Of a DNA stretch of 64,000 nucleotides, positions 28,929 to 39,947 are shown in pieces. Location of the stretch: the NCBI RefSeq assembly GCF_014860165.1, contig NZ_JACZKG010000015.1:1-64000 (forward strand). The letters run 5' to 3'. Position numbers and translations under genes: made by a program. Within the stretch, counting starts at the first letter, position 1; every line of letters begins with the position of its first letter. Under the pieces are notes generated by a model that saw nothing but the letters and a program-made list of their open reading frames with translations, did not search any database and was not told the DNA's origin. This DNA is from Devosia sp. (GTDB taxonomy: Bacteria > Pseudomonadota > Alphaproteobacteria > Rhizobiales > Devosiaceae).

Positions 28929-29147
28929 GAGATCAGCTATGGGCGGGGGGCATGTGAATGTTCGCCAATCTGCGCCCCCTCGGACCCACAGGGCCCTCAT
29001 AGAGAGGTTTTTTCCTCTGGTGGAAGTTTGCAGGTGCAAACCACTTCTGCGAGTCGCTCTAAGCCATTGATTTAGCGCAATATCGCGTTCGCAATTCGCA
29101 CTGGTTCGCACGAAAAGTACGCAGGTGGTTGAGGTATCCGTGTGCCC

Positions 29148-29975
29148 TCAATTCTCAGGCTTGGGAAGCGCCGCTTGCGCATTTCGCTGCTCGATCCCCT
29201 TCAGCTTCTCTGGCGGCAGTTTCGAGTACAGCTCTGCGATGCGCTTAGGCTGAGTTATCATCATCTCAACGATGACGTTCACCAGCCCAAAAAGCTCTTC
29301 CGCAGTGGCGCGGTCATCCTTCATGTCCATTTTGCCGGGGTGAACGGACTCATTTCCAACGACCCGAACAATGTCTAACGCCATCTCGACGCGCTTATCG
29401 AGGCCGCGAGACACCAGGGTTGCAATGTCTTTGTCGATCGTGTCCTTGGCATCGTCGCCTAGCAGGAACCTGCAGAGCTTTTGGACGCATAAGCGCAACA
29501 GGGCAGCCGCACCCCTTGGCGATGCGCCTAGAATGCTCCCTGCCTCCATGTAGTCCGCGACTATTTCCTCCGGCATATCCGCAGCCGGTTCAGGGGCTTC
29601 ATTTTCTTGCGGCCAGATGATCCGATCGTAAAGCCACACCGCTAACTTGCCGCACTCATCACACTTTGTGACGCTTAGGTTGTAGACCGTGTATTCGGAG
29701 CCCTCATAAGATCCACGTGAGAGGAACGGTAGGCCGAGGGCGCGCTTTTCAATGTGTTCCATAAGGGTGTCGGAGACTACCTTCTCTCCCTCACCCTTCT
29801 TCTCCTCCCACTTTTCCCGCATCTCAGCGGCGCGTTCAGGCGTCCAAACGCCAGGCGCCCCCTTCTGTTCGCGCGCCTGATAAACGTACCAACGCTGCGC
29901 AGTAAGAGTGCCGCAATGCGGGCAACTGAAGGCTGTTTCGTCAACCGCCGGAGCTACATAGCGACCCTTCGCCAT
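29148..29975 (-). CDS. DUF4145 protein with zinc ribbon
   Basis: The 275-residue protein has two CxxC pairs, FSCPHCGTLT (about residue 16) and TKCDECGK (about 103), forming a probable zinc ribbon, then a helical DUF4145 domain (about 150-235: RGAAALLRLCVQKLCRFL, NESVHPG, ATAEELFGLVNVIVEMM). DUF4145 occurs alone or fused to nuclease and defence proteins; the function here is unknown. AGGAGGG lies six bases before the ATG at 29975, which settles the start. Base composition is lower in GC than the neighbours (52% in 29341-29400), and a tRNA is 158 bases away, so it is probably acquired. Confidence 0.8.
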   Translation of the reverse strand: MAKGRYVAPAVDETAFSCPHCGTLTAQRWYVYQAREQKGAPGVWTPERAAEMREKWEEKKGEGEKVVSDTLMEHIEKRALGLPFLSRGSYEGSEYTVYNLSVTKCDECGKLAVWLYDRIIWPQENEAPEPAADMPEEIVADYMEAGSILGASPRGAAALLRLCVQKLCRFLLGDDAKDTIDKDIATLVSRGLDKRVEMALDIVRVVGNESVHPGKMDMKDDRATAEELFGLVNVIVEMMITQPKRIAELYSKLPPEKLKGIEQRNAQAALPKPEN

Positions 29976-30133
29976 CTTGGCCCTCCTTGTCGCATCCATG
30001 TCGCACGGATTCGCGGAGTGTGTCGAGAAAGGCCCGGAAATGCTGGGGACTGCCGCGCAACATAAACGCGACATGGTCCAGACTCTATATTTGAGCCTTG
30101 GCGCTCAAGTAGTTTATTTGTTGAGGAAGTTTT

Positions 30134-30207
30134 TGGCTGGGGAACCTGGATTCGAACCAAGATTGACGGAGTCAGAGTCCGCTGTTCTACCGTTGAACTA
30201 TTCCCCA
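30134..30207 (-). tRNA. tRNA-Gln (anticodon CUG)
   Basis: Read on the minus strand, a 74-base cloverleaf is visible: acceptor TGGGGAA pairs with TTCCCCA, the anticodon loop is CTCTGAC (anticodon CTG, reading CAG), the T arm contains GGTTCGAATCC, the discriminator is G, and CCA is encoded. Its 3' end faces the DUF4145 gene. Confidence 0.95.
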
Positions 30208-30269
30208 GCAAGGGAGCCGGAACGGGACCGGCGCAGCAGCGGGACGGCGAAGCGTCCGGCGCGGGCACT

Positions 30270-30298
30270 GCATAGACAATGCGGATGGAGATTGCAAG
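30270..30298 (-). promoter_or_regulatory. Possible promoter of tRNA-Gln
   Basis: On the minus strand CTTGCA (30298-30293) and CTATGC (30275-30270) are separated by 17 bases, a fair match to a sigma-70 promoter, about 63 bases before the tRNA. Visual match only. Confidence 0.35.
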
Positions 30299-30443
30299 CG
30301 CCTCCGACATCGCTGCTGCGCATGACGGCAGCATTGCGCTTGTCGCCCCCTTGCACTACCGTCACCGGCGACACGCAATGAACAGTGCGCCCGGGCGCCA
30401 CTGGCTAGGCCAGTTCGGCGACCGCGCACGACAGGAGACTATC

Positions 30444-31628
30444 GTGACCGATTCCGATCGGTCCGCTGCCGGGCTCGCGTCACCTGACGAGCCGGCTATC
30501 CGTGCCCCATCCGGTCCAGCACCGGCGGGGAGGGCAGGGGGCCATGCGCCCTTGCCCGCAGCGGACAAGCGGACGCCAGCCGCCCCGAATCCGCGCAAGC
30601 ATCGGGGCCCCATCTATGCGGCGCTGGACCTGGGGACCAACAATTGCCGGCTGCTGATCGCGCGCCCGCATGATCATGGCTTTCGCGTGCTCGATGGCTT
30701 TACCCGCATCGTCCGCCTGGGCGAGGGCGTTTCGGTCACCGGTCGGCTGAGCGATGCGGCCATGGAACGCACCATGGAAGCGCTGCGCCAGTGCCGCAAC
30801 AAGCTGCGCGAGCACCAGCCCACCCGCATGCGGCTGATCGCCACCGAGGCCTGCCGCGCCGCCGAGAACGGCCCGGCCTTTCTCGCGCGGGTGAAAGAGG
30901 AACTGGGGCTCGATCTCGAAATCGTCGATCGCCGCACCGAGGCCGAGCTGGCGGTCACCGGCTGTGCCGACCTCATCGAGGGTACGGCTGCCGGGGCGCT
31001 GATGTTCGATATCGGCGGCGGCTCGTCCGAACTCGCCTGGCTCGATTTCCGCGGTGGCCGCCCCAAATCGCAGGGACGCATGTCCGCTTCGATCCGCTCC
31101 TGGCAGTCGCTGCCAGTGGGCGTGGTCTCCATCGCCGAACGATTCGGCGGCGTTGACGTGACCCGCGACGTGTTCGAGGCCATGGTCGGTTTTGTCTCCG
31201 AACACCTGCGCCAGTTCCGCGGCCGCGAAAAGCTGCGCCAGATGATCGCCAATCACCCCGTGCATCTGATCGGCACATCGGGGACAGTGACCACGCTGGC
31301 TGGGCTGCATCTGGGCCTTGAGCGCTACGAGCGGCAGAAGGTCGATGGGCTGTGGATGAAGCGCGGCGAGGTCGATGACACCATGAAGGTGCTGCTGGCC
31401 ATGCCCTTCGACCGCCGCGTCGCCCATCCCTGCATCGGCCGCGACCGCGCCGACCTGGTGCTGCCCGGCTGCGCCATCTTCGAGGCAATCCGCCGCGAAT
31501 GGCCGACCGAACGGGTCCGTGTCGCCGATCGCGGCCTGCGCGAAGGCATCCTGATTTCGCTGATGGACGCCGACCGCGCCCAGAGCCGCACGTCGCGCTA
31601 TCCGAGGAGGAATGGCAATGGTGGATAA
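30444..31628 (+). CDS. Ppx/GppA family exopolyphosphatase/guanosine pentaphosphatase
   Basis: The 394-residue cytoplasmic enzyme has the ASKHA-fold phosphate loops: [16 protein letters not shown] (about 55-70), ATEACRAA, and [12 protein letters not shown], plus [10 protein letters not shown] later. Such enzymes remove phosphate from polyphosphate or pppGpp. The GTG at 30444 follows AGGAG with seven bases spacing; in-frame upstream starts lack a binding site. A Pro/Ala-rich leader of about 50 residues precedes the domain. Its end overlaps the start of rlmE by 11 bases, a pairing common in Rhizobiales. Confidence 0.9.
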   Translation: MTDSDRSAAGLASPDEPAIRAPSGPAPAGRAGGHAPLPAADKRTPAAPNPRKHRGPIYAALDLGTNNCRLLIARPHDHGFRVLDGFTRIVRLGEGVSVTGRLSDAAMERTMEALRQCRNKLREHQPTRMRLIATEACRAAENGPAFLARVKEELGLDLEIVDRRTEAELAVTGCADLIEGTAAGALMFDIGGGSSELAWLDFRGGRPKSQGRMSASIRSWQSLPVGVVSIAERFGGVDVTRDVFEAMVGFVSEHLRQFRGREKLRQMIANHPVHLIGTSGTVTTLAGLHLGLERYERQKVDGLWMKRGEVDDTMKVLLAMPFDRRVAHPCIGRDRADLVLPGCAIFEAIRREWPTERVRVADRGLREGILISLMDADRAQSRTSRYPRRNGNGG

Positions 31629-32358
31629 AGCCCTCGGCACTGGTGGCCGCAAGTCCGACAAGGATCTCAAGATCCGCGTCAAATCCGCCAAGGGCCGCAA
31701 GGTCAGCTCGACCAAGTGGCTGGAGCGCCAGCTCAACGACCCCTATGTCGCCCGCGCCCGCGCCGAAGGCTATCGCTCGCGCGCCGCCTTCAAGATCCGC
31801 GAGATGGACGAGAAGTATAAGCTCTTCCGCAAGGGCATGCGCGTCGTCGATCTCGGCGCGGCGCCTGGCGGCTGGGCCCAGGTTGCCGCCAAGGCGACAG
31901 GTTCGACCTCGGCCAATCCGCTGATCGTTGGCATCGATTACCTTGAGATGGACCCCATTCCCGGCGTCATCCTGCTGCAGAAGGATTTCACCGACGACGA
32001 CGCGCCGGCCATGCTGATCGAGGCGATGGGCGGCAAGAAGGCCGATATCGTGATGAGCGACATGGCCTGGCCCACCACCGGCCACCGCCCCACCGATCAC
32101 CTGCGCATCGTGCAACTGATCGAAGTGGCGGCAGCCTTTGCGCTGGATGTGCTCTCGCCGGGCGGCACCTTCGTCGCCAAGGTGTTCCAGGGCGGCACCG
32201 AGCATGAGCTGCTGCACATGCTCAAGCGCCACTTCAAGACGACGTTCCACGCCAAGCCCCCGTCCAGCCGGCAGGATTCGGCGGAGGCCTACCTCATCGC
32301 CAAGGGCTTCAAGGGCAGCAACGATACCGTTCCCGGCGAGGGCGACTACGACCGCTGA
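31618..32358 (+). CDS. rlmE: 23S rRNA 2'-O-methyltransferase RlmE (FtsJ)
   Basis: The 246-residue enzyme methylates U2552 of 23S rRNA using S-adenosylmethionine. [17 protein letters not shown] contains the first catalytic Lys; [15 protein letters not shown] is the cofactor loop; [14 protein letters not shown] holds the catalytic Asp; and [13 protein letters not shown] the second Lys. It has a basic N-terminal extension. AGGAGG is seven bases before the ATG at 31618; an ATG six bases upstream is too close to it. It is translationally coupled to the Ppx/GppA gene. Confidence 0.95.
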   Translation: MVDKALGTGGRKSDKDLKIRVKSAKGRKVSSTKWLERQLNDPYVARARAEGYRSRAAFKIREMDEKYKLFRKGMRVVDLGAAPGGWAQVAAKATGSTSANPLIVGIDYLEMDPIPGVILLQKDFTDDDAPAMLIEAMGGKKADIVMSDMAWPTTGHRPTDHLRIVQLIEVAAAFALDVLSPGGTFVAKVFQGGTEHELLHMLKRHFKTTFHAKPPSSRQDSAEAYLIAKGFKGSNDTVPGEGDYDR

Positions 32359-32361
32359 GGT

Positions 32362-33747
32362 CTAGTGCGCGTGCGGCTCGCGCGTCAGCTGCTGGCCCGC
32401 ATTGGCGGGCAGGCGCATGAACATCGCCGTCGAAATGGCGCAGATCGCCCCGACGATAAAGAAGGCCAGGTGGAAATCCGACAGCAGCAGCTCTCCCCCG
32501 CCGCGCATGGCGTGTGCCGCCTCCAGCACCCCGCCGCCCACGGCCACGCCCAGCGCCATGGTCAGCTGGCCGGTCACCTGGCTGATGACGTTGGCCTGGC
32601 CGGCTTCCTTGTCGTCGACATCGGCGAACACAAACACGCTTGATCCGGTCCAGAAGGTCGAGTTCCAGAAGCCGGTAAAGACCAGGATCGAGATCATCAA
32701 CGGCACCGGGGTTTCGGGCGTATAGAACCCCATGATCAGGATGCCGATGGCCGAGATGCCAGTCGACACGATCAGCGAAATCTTGAAGCCGAGTCGCTTG
32801 AAGATCCAGCTGGCGAAGAACTTGGCGACGATCGCGCCCAGCGCCCCGGCAAAGGTCACCATGCCCGATTGGAAAGGCGTCATGCCGAAGATCAGCTGCA
32901 GCATCAGCGGAAACAGGAACGGCGTCGCGCCTTGCCCCAGCCGGAACGCCGCGCCGGCCACCACCGAGCTGCGGAAATAGGGCAGGCGAAACAGGCGCAG
33001 GTCGAGCAGCGGATACTCGGTGCGCAGCGCGTGGCGCACATAGAGCGCGCCGATCCCAATGCCGATGGCGGTGGCGATTATGCCCACGATGGGCGGCAGG
33101 GCCGGCAGGCTGATCACCGAGGTGCCGAAGGCGAACAGCGCGAAGGCGGTGCCGGCCAGCACGAAGCCCCCCAGGTCGATCCGCCGCGGCGCGTTGCGCT
33201 GCGTTTCGGGCAGGAACCGCCCCACCAGCACCACGCCGGCTATGCCGATGGGCACGTTGATCAGGAAGATCCAGTGCCAGCTGAAGAAGGTGGTGAGAAA
33301 GCCGCCAAAGGGCGGCCCCATGATCGGGCCGATCAGGCCCGGCACGGTCAGCCAGGCCATGGCATTGACCAGCTCGTGGCGCGGCGTCGCCCGCACCAGC
33401 ACCAGGCGCGCCACCGGCGTCATCATCGCCCCGCCCATGCCCTGCACGAAGCGCGCCACCACGAAAGCCAGCAGCGACCCCGACATTGCGCAGGCGATCG
33501 AGCCGATCATGAACACGACCATGGCGATGCGGAATACGTTGCGGGCACCAAAGCGGTCCGCCATCCAGCTCGAAATCGGCACGAAGATGGCCAGGGCGAC
33601 CAGGTAGGCGGTCAGCGCCAGCTTGAGCGAGATCGGGTCGGTGCCAATATCGGCGGCGATGGCCGCCAGTGATGTGGCAATGACTGTCGCGTCCATGTTT
33701 TCCATGAACAGCGCGGTGGCTAGGATGAGGGGGACAACTCGCGACAC
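32362..33747 (-). CDS. MFS exporter (drug:H+ antiporter family), copy 2
   Basis: The roughly 461-residue inner-membrane transporter has 12-14 TM segments. It shows MFS motif A in WMADRFGARNVFR, the motif-C-like GLIGPIMGPPFGGFL and ENMDATVIATSL in TM1. It would expel drugs or metabolites. I chose the GTG at 33747 because it aligns with the start of the upstream paralogue (VSRVVPLILATALF against MIRVTPLILAVALF); a GTG at 33774 overlapping the previous stop is an alternative. It is convergent with rlmE with only three bases between stops. Confidence 0.88.
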   Translation of the reverse strand: MSRVVPLILATALFMENMDATVIATSLAAIAADIGTDPISLKLALTAYLVALAIFVPISSWMADRFGARNVFRIAMVVFMIGSIACAMSGSLLAFVVARFVQGMGGAMMTPVARLVLVRATPRHELVNAMAWLTVPGLIGPIMGPPFGGFLTTFFSWHWIFLINVPIGIAGVVLVGRFLPETQRNAPRRIDLGGFVLAGTAFALFAFGTSVISLPALPPIVGIIATAIGIGIGALYVRHALRTEYPLLDLRLFRLPYFRSSVVAGAAFRLGQGATPFLFPLMLQLIFGMTPFQSGMVTFAGALGAIVAKFFASWIFKRLGFKISLIVSTGISAIGILIMGFYTPETPVPLMISILVFTGFWNSTFWTGSSVFVFADVDDKEAGQANVISQVTGQLTMALGVAVGGGVLEAAHAMRGGGELLLSDFHLAFFIVGAICAISTAMFMRLPANAGQQLTREPHAH

Positions 33748-33770
33748 GGCATCTGCCGGGAAATTCCCGG

Positions 33771-35165
33771 TCACTCCTTCCGCATGGTGACGGCCCCGTG
33801 GCCCGAGACATTGCTGCCCGCATCGGCCGGCAGGCGCCAATAGATGATGCCGGCAAGGGCGCTGAGGCCCCCGACGACGAAAAACGCGATCTGGAAATCG
33901 ACCAGCGCCAGTTCGGCGCCGCGCAGCCTTGTGCTGGCTTCGAGAATGGCGCCGGCCACCGCCACGCCAAAAGCCACGCTCAACTGCTGGCCCACCGCGA
34001 CGATTGCCGTGGCCTGGCTAGCCTCTTCATCGTCGACATCGGCATAGCCGATAGCGTTGGACCCGGTGAAGAACACCGAGCGCAGGATGCCGCCCAACAA
34101 CAACACGGCCATGATCAGCGGCACCGGTGTCGCGACGTCGAACAGACCCTGGACCGCGATCAGCAAGCCGCCGAAGAACGAGGCAAAGCCAAGCGTGCGC
34201 GGAAAACCGAAGCGGGCATAGACGCGTTCGGCGATGAACTTGCTGGCAATGGCGCCCAGCGCCGAAACGAAAGTGATGGCCCCGGACTGGAAGGGCGAGA
34301 GACCGAAGCCCAGTTGCAGCATCAACGGCAGCAGGAACGGCACCGCGCCCACCCCGATGCGGAACATGGAGCCGCCAGTGATCGACGAGCGGAACAGCTT
34401 GTGCCGGAACAGGGCGGGGTCGAGCAGGGGAAAGCTCGTCCGCCGCGCATGCAGCAGGTAGAGCACACCGGACGTAACCCCCACGGCCAGCGTCAGATAG
34501 CCATAGATGAGCGGCAGAGCCGGCAGGCTCACCACCGAAAGCCCGAACACCGTGCCCGAAAACGCCACGCCGGCGAGCACGAAGCCTACCATGTCGATGG
34601 GTCGCGGATTGCGCGCGTCCGGCACGTTGAGGAAGATGCCGGCGAGGATGATCCCGGCAATGCCGATGGGAATATTGATCCAGAAGATCCAGTGCCAGCT
34701 GAGATAGGTGGTGAGAAACCCGCCGATCAGCGGTCCGGTCAGCGGGCCGATCAGCGCCGGCACGGTCAGCCACGCCATCGCCGATACGAGCTCGTTTCGC
34801 GGCGTCGAGCGCACCAGCAGCAGGCGCCCCACTGGGGTCATCATCGAACTGCCTATGCCTTGAAAGAAGCGCGACGCAACGAAGGTTTCGAGCGAGAACG
34901 AGAACGAGCAGGCCAGCGAGCCCAGCATGAACACGAAGATCGCCAGCCGGAAGATGTTCTTGGCGCCAAATCGGTCCGCCATCCAGCCGCTGATCGGGAT
35001 GAAGATCGCCAGAGCCACGAAATAGGCGGTCAGCGCCAGTTTGAGGGCAATCGGTTCGGATCCGATATCCAAGGCGATCGCCGGCAGCGACGTCGCGATG
35101 ACGGTCGAATCCATCTGTTCCATGAACAGGGCGACCGCCAGGATAAGGGGGGTAACGCGGATCAC
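33771..35165 (-). CDS. MFS exporter (drug:H+ antiporter family), copy 1
   Basis: The 464-residue paralogue of the next gene shares nearly every motif: EQMDSTVIATSLPAIALDI, WMADRFGAKNIFRLA, SWHWIFWINIPIGIAGI, FADVDDKE-like YADVDDEEASQA. The start codon is a GTG at 35165. The two copies are in tandem and overlap or nearly so, meaning an old duplication kept as an operon. No regulator is adjacent. Substrate unknown. Confidence 0.88.
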   Translation of the reverse strand: MIRVTPLILAVALFMEQMDSTVIATSLPAIALDIGSEPIALKLALTAYFVALAIFIPISGWMADRFGAKNIFRLAIFVFMLGSLACSFSFSLETFVASRFFQGIGSSMMTPVGRLLLVRSTPRNELVSAMAWLTVPALIGPLTGPLIGGFLTTYLSWHWIFWINIPIGIAGIILAGIFLNVPDARNPRPIDMVGFVLAGVAFSGTVFGLSVVSLPALPLIYGYLTLAVGVTSGVLYLLHARRTSFPLLDPALFRHKLFRSSITGGSMFRIGVGAVPFLLPLMLQLGFGLSPFQSGAITFVSALGAIASKFIAERVYARFGFPRTLGFASFFGGLLIAVQGLFDVATPVPLIMAVLLLGGILRSVFFTGSNAIGYADVDDEEASQATAIVAVGQQLSVAFGVAVAGAILEASTRLRGAELALVDFQIAFFVVGGLSALAGIIYWRLPADAGSNVSGHGAVTMRKE

Positions 35166-35269
35166 GAGGGTGGGACCGGAGAGGAATCGTGGAAGCCGCG
35201 GACGCGGCTGACATGACTATGACGATCAGCGCGGCCCGTGAAAAGTAAAGTTATGCCTTGTATGGAAGT

Positions 35270-35788
35270 TTAGTTGGCCCAGGCCAAGGGTTTGCAGGCT
35301 TTGCCGCTGGCAGGCGACAGCAGGAATTCCTTGTCGTCCTTCCCGGCCTCCAGGGCGAAGCCGTCCTCTTCGTCCTCGCCGCAGCTATTGGTCATGCGGA
35401 TATAGCCGTACTCGCTCAGGTCCAGCAGGACCTTGCCATCGGCGCCATGACTCAGGATGACCCCTCCACCGTCGCAATCGACGCCGCAGGACACGACCCC
35501 CTCATGCTCCGAGCAGGCACCTGCAGCGCGGCCCGATTGCCCGCCGCGAAGATCGGCGGTGAGCTCGAAGTAGTGAAATTCCCCATCGAACTGCATGGTG
35601 AAATCCATTGCCGTCACGAGCTGGTCCGGATGGGCAGCCAGGTGTTCGGCGCTATATTGGCGGCTCCAGCACCCGCGCGCGCCCTTCTGCGCGTCCACGA
35701 AGCTGGTCAATTCCCCCGCTGCCACCGATGTTGCCGCCATCGCCGCCCCTGTCGCCCACGCGATCCGCGCCAACCCTCTCAAACCCAT
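35270..35788 (-). CDS. Secreted protein of unknown function
   Basis: The 172-residue protein has a signal peptide (MGLRGLARIAWATGAAMAAT, cleaved near VAAG-EL). The mature part has six or more Cys (GCWSR, GACSEHE, SCGVDCDG, NSCGED, KACKPL), so disulfides are likely in the periplasm. I recognise no family. The ATG at 35788 follows GGGAGA. It diverges from guaB. Confidence 0.65.
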   Translation of the reverse strand: MGLRGLARIAWATGAAMAATSVAAGELTSFVDAQKGARGCWSRQYSAEHLAAHPDQLVTAMDFTMQFDGEFHYFELTADLRGGQSGRAAGACSEHEGVVSCGVDCDGGGVILSHGADGKVLLDLSEYGYIRMTNSCGEDEEDGFALEAGKDDKEFLLSPASGKACKPLAWAN

Positions 35789-35900
35789 CTCGCTCTCCCG
35801 TGCCAGCACGTCCACTTATGCAGCGCCGCCCTGCATGCGGCAAGCGCCCGAACCCCTATGCAAGTTGTCCTGCCGGTGCTATTGACCCTCGCCAACCTGA

Positions 35901-37475
<1,575 letters not shown>

Positions 37476-37498
37476 CGGCAGCATCTCCGGAAAACAGA

Positions 37499-37526
37499 AA
37501 ACCCGCGGCTTCCACCGCGGGTTTTT
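37499..37526. terminator. Bidirectional terminator between guaB and der
   Basis: CCCGCGG (37502-37508) pairs with CCGCGGG (37515-37521), flanked by AAA on the left and TTTTT on the right, so it works in both directions for the two convergent genes. Confidence 0.88.
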
Positions 37527-37528
37527 CG

Positions 37529-38989
37529 TTATCCCATCTTGCGCTTGTGCTTGTCGTTGTAGGGGTTCTCGCTGCCCCCGCGCACCCAGAGGCGGATCGG
37601 CGTGCCCTTGATGTTGAACGCCTCGCGCAGCCCGTTGACCAGGTAGCGCTGATAGGCCATCGGCAGCACGTCAGGCCGCGATGCGAAGAGGATGAAGCTC
37701 GGCGGCCGTGTCTTGGCCTGCGTCATGTAGCGCAGCTTGAGGCGGCGGCCCGAGACGGCCGGAGGCGGATGTCCATCGACCATGCCAGCCAGCCAGCGAT
37801 TGAGCCGCGCCGTCGACACATGCGAATTCCAGCTCCGCTCGATGGTGAAGATGGCTTCCATCAGCTTGTCGATATTCTTGCCGGTCAGGCCCGACAGCGT
37901 CACCAGCGGCACGCCGCGCAGCTGCGGCAGCAGCCGGTCGCATTCCTCGCGCAGCATCTTGAGCGTTTCGTTCTTGTCCTCGATCAGGTCCCACTTGTTG
38001 ACCGCGATGACCAGCGCACGCCCCTCGCGCTCGACGAGGTCCGCCAGGGCCAGATCCTGCTTCTCGAACGGAATGGTGGCGTCGAGCATCAGCACGACGA
38101 CTTCGGCATATTGGATCGAGCGCAGGCTGTCGCCCACGGCAAGCTTTTCCAACTTCTCGGTGACGCGGGAGCGGCGACGAATGCCCGCGGTATCGACCAG
38201 GTTGATTACCCGGCCCTCCCATTCCCACGGCACCAGGATCGAGTCGCGGGTAATGCCGGCCTCGGGGCCGACCAGCACGCGGTCTTCGCCCACCATGCGG
38301 TTGATCAGCGTCGACTTGCCGGCATTGGGGCGGCCGACAATGGCCACGTTGAGGTAGCGCTTGGGGTTCCAGCGCAGCGTTGCCTCGTCGCCCTCGCCCT
38401 CGAGCATGTCCTCGGTGATATCGACATCCACCTCTGGCAGGGCGTCGATGTCGTCGATATTGGCCGCGTCGGCGGCCTCCTTGTCGGCCGCCGCCTTGTC
38501 GATGGCAGCCGAGACGATGGAGTAGAGTTCCGACAGGCCAAGCCCATGCTCGGCGGATAGCGCAATCGCTTCGCCGAAGCCGAGCTTGAACGCCTCAACC
38601 AGCCCGGCTTCTGCCGCGCCGCTTTCGGCCTTGTTGCCCACCAGATGCACGTCCTTGCCGGCCTTGCGCAACACCTGCGCGAAGCGCTGGTCGAGCGGCA
38701 CCACGCCGGCGCGGGCATCGATCATGAACAGGATGACGTCGGCTTCCTTGATCGCCATCTCGGTCTGCTGGCGCATCCGGTCTTCGAGGCTGCCATCCTT
38801 GACGTCCTCATAGCCGGCCGTATCGAGAATGCGGAAGGTCAGGTCGGCAATGCGGCCCTCGGCCTCGCGCCGGTCGCGGGTGACGCCCGGCGTGTCGTCG
38901 ACCAGCGCGATCTTGCGACCGACTAGGCGATTGAACAGCGTGGATTTGCCGACATTGGGACGACCGACAATGGCAACGGTGACGGTCAT
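37529..38989 (-). CDS. der: Ribosome biogenesis GTPase Der (EngA)
   Basis: The 486-residue protein has two GTPase domains, each with G1 (GRPNVGKST near residue 9 and GRPNAGKST near 212), G3 (DTAGYE and DTAGIRR) and G4 (NKAE and NKWD), then a KH-like domain. Der is needed for 50S subunit assembly. An acidic linker joins the two domains. The ATG at 38989 is chosen by homology ([11 protein letters not shown]). The YfgM-like gene follows upstream on the same strand, about 40 bases away. Confidence 0.97.
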   Translation of the reverse strand: MTVTVAIVGRPNVGKSTLFNRLVGRKIALVDDTPGVTRDRREAEGRIADLTFRILDTAGYEDVKDGSLEDRMRQQTEMAIKEADVILFMIDARAGVVPLDQRFAQVLRKAGKDVHLVGNKAESGAAEAGLVEAFKLGFGEAIALSAEHGLGLSELYSIVSAAIDKAAADKEAADAANIDDIDALPEVDVDITEDMLEGEGDEATLRWNPKRYLNVAIVGRPNAGKSTLINRMVGEDRVLVGPEAGITRDSILVPWEWEGRVINLVDTAGIRRRSRVTEKLEKLAVGDSLRSIQYAEVVVLMLDATIPFEKQDLALADLVEREGRALVIAVNKWDLIEDKNETLKMLREECDRLLPQLRGVPLVTLSGLTGKNIDKLMEAIFTIERSWNSHVSTARLNRWLAGMVDGHPPPAVSGRRLKLRYMTQAKTRPPSFILFASRPDVLPMAYQRYLVNGLREAFNIKGTPIRLWVRGGSENPYNDKHKRKMG

Positions 38990-39028
38990 GCGTGTGTATT
39001 CCAATCCGGCGTGAGGCAGAGGCAGCCG

Positions 39029-39826
39029 CTATTGCGCGGCCGGCTGGGCCTCGGTGGTGGCGGCGGGAGCATCCGCTGCGGGGGTCTCTGCAACGGGAGC
39101 TTCGTCGCTGACGATCTCGTCGATGGCGCTTGCTGCGGCTTCCGCGGCATCGGTTGCCGGCTCCGCAGCGATGGCGCCTTGCGACAGCAGCTGGGCCAGG
39201 TAGTAGCCCATGCGGTTGCGCACGGTGCTCTGGGCCAGGGGGTCGTTGACCACGGCCTCGAAGCTTGCCTGTGCGGCGGCAAAGTCGCCTGCCTTGTACT
39301 GGGCGAGGCCGAGGGCCTCGCGTGCGGCATTGCGCAGGGGGCTGCCTTCGACGGCAATGCTGCCGACGCGCGATTCGACATCGGCCAGGGTGCCGGCATC
39401 GACCATCAGCGTGCCACCGAGCACCAGCGCCAGCTCGCGCAGGCGGGGATTGGACTGCGTATTGGCCAGCGCATCATAGGCGGCCACGGCATCGGCAATG
39501 GCGCCTTCCTTGACCAGCACGCCCGCCTTGCGGAACTGCGCCAGCACCGGATAGCTGCCCGAGCCGTCCGCAATCAGCGCGTCCAGCTGCGACTGTGCGG
39601 CCGGCAGGTCGCCGCCATCGATCAGCTCGAACGCCGCATAGAGCTCGTCCGACGACTTGGCGGCATTGTTGGCGTGATACCAGGTCCAGCCCTCGTTGGC
39701 GGCCACGACCAGCACAACGCCGACCGCGGCGCCGATCACATAGGGCGCAAAGCGGCGCCACAGGGCGCGCATGCGATCGCTGCGCAGCTCCTCGTCGACT
39801 TCGCGGAAGATATTCTGTTCGGACAT
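39029..39826 (-). CDS. YfgM-like TPR membrane protein
   Basis: The 265-residue protein has a short cytoplasmic N terminus with FREVDEELRSDRMRALWRRF, a single TM segment (YVIGAAVGVVLVVAANEGW) and a periplasmic TPR-like helical domain (DELYAAFELIDGG, AREALGLAQYKAGDFAAAQASFEA). The C terminus is an Ala/Glu/Pro-rich tail. It belongs to the YfgM/DUF2133-like group linked to envelope protein folding. It lies directly before der, a common arrangement in alphaproteobacteria. Confidence 0.82.
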   Translation of the reverse strand: MSEQNIFREVDEELRSDRMRALWRRFAPYVIGAAVGVVLVVAANEGWTWYHANNAAKSSDELYAAFELIDGGDLPAAQSQLDALIADGSGSYPVLAQFRKAGVLVKEGAIADAVAAYDALANTQSNPRLRELALVLGGTLMVDAGTLADVESRVGSIAVEGSPLRNAAREALGLAQYKAGDFAAAQASFEAVVNDPLAQSTVRNRMGYYLAQLLSQGAIAAEPATDAAEAAASAIDEIVSDEAPVAETPAADAPAATTEAQPAAQ

Positions 39827-39947
39827 GGCCTGCCTAAGGTCACCAGTGAATTCGGGCGCACGTTTAGCATGCTGCCCGGCGAAAGCAAACGCCCGGCGAC
39901 CCGGTGGATTGCCGCAAGCATGCTGGCAGATTTCTGGCGATTAGCCG

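Noticed and set aside
33798-35216. 472-codon plus-strand frame antisense to the first MFS gene
   Set aside because: Extremely rich in Arg, Gln, His and Glu with no hydrophobic core; a shadow of the transporter.
39868-39925. AGCATGCTG repeated at 39868 and 39917 between guaA and the YfgM-like gene
   Set aside because: Only nine bases and self-complementary; too short to call a repeat or operator.
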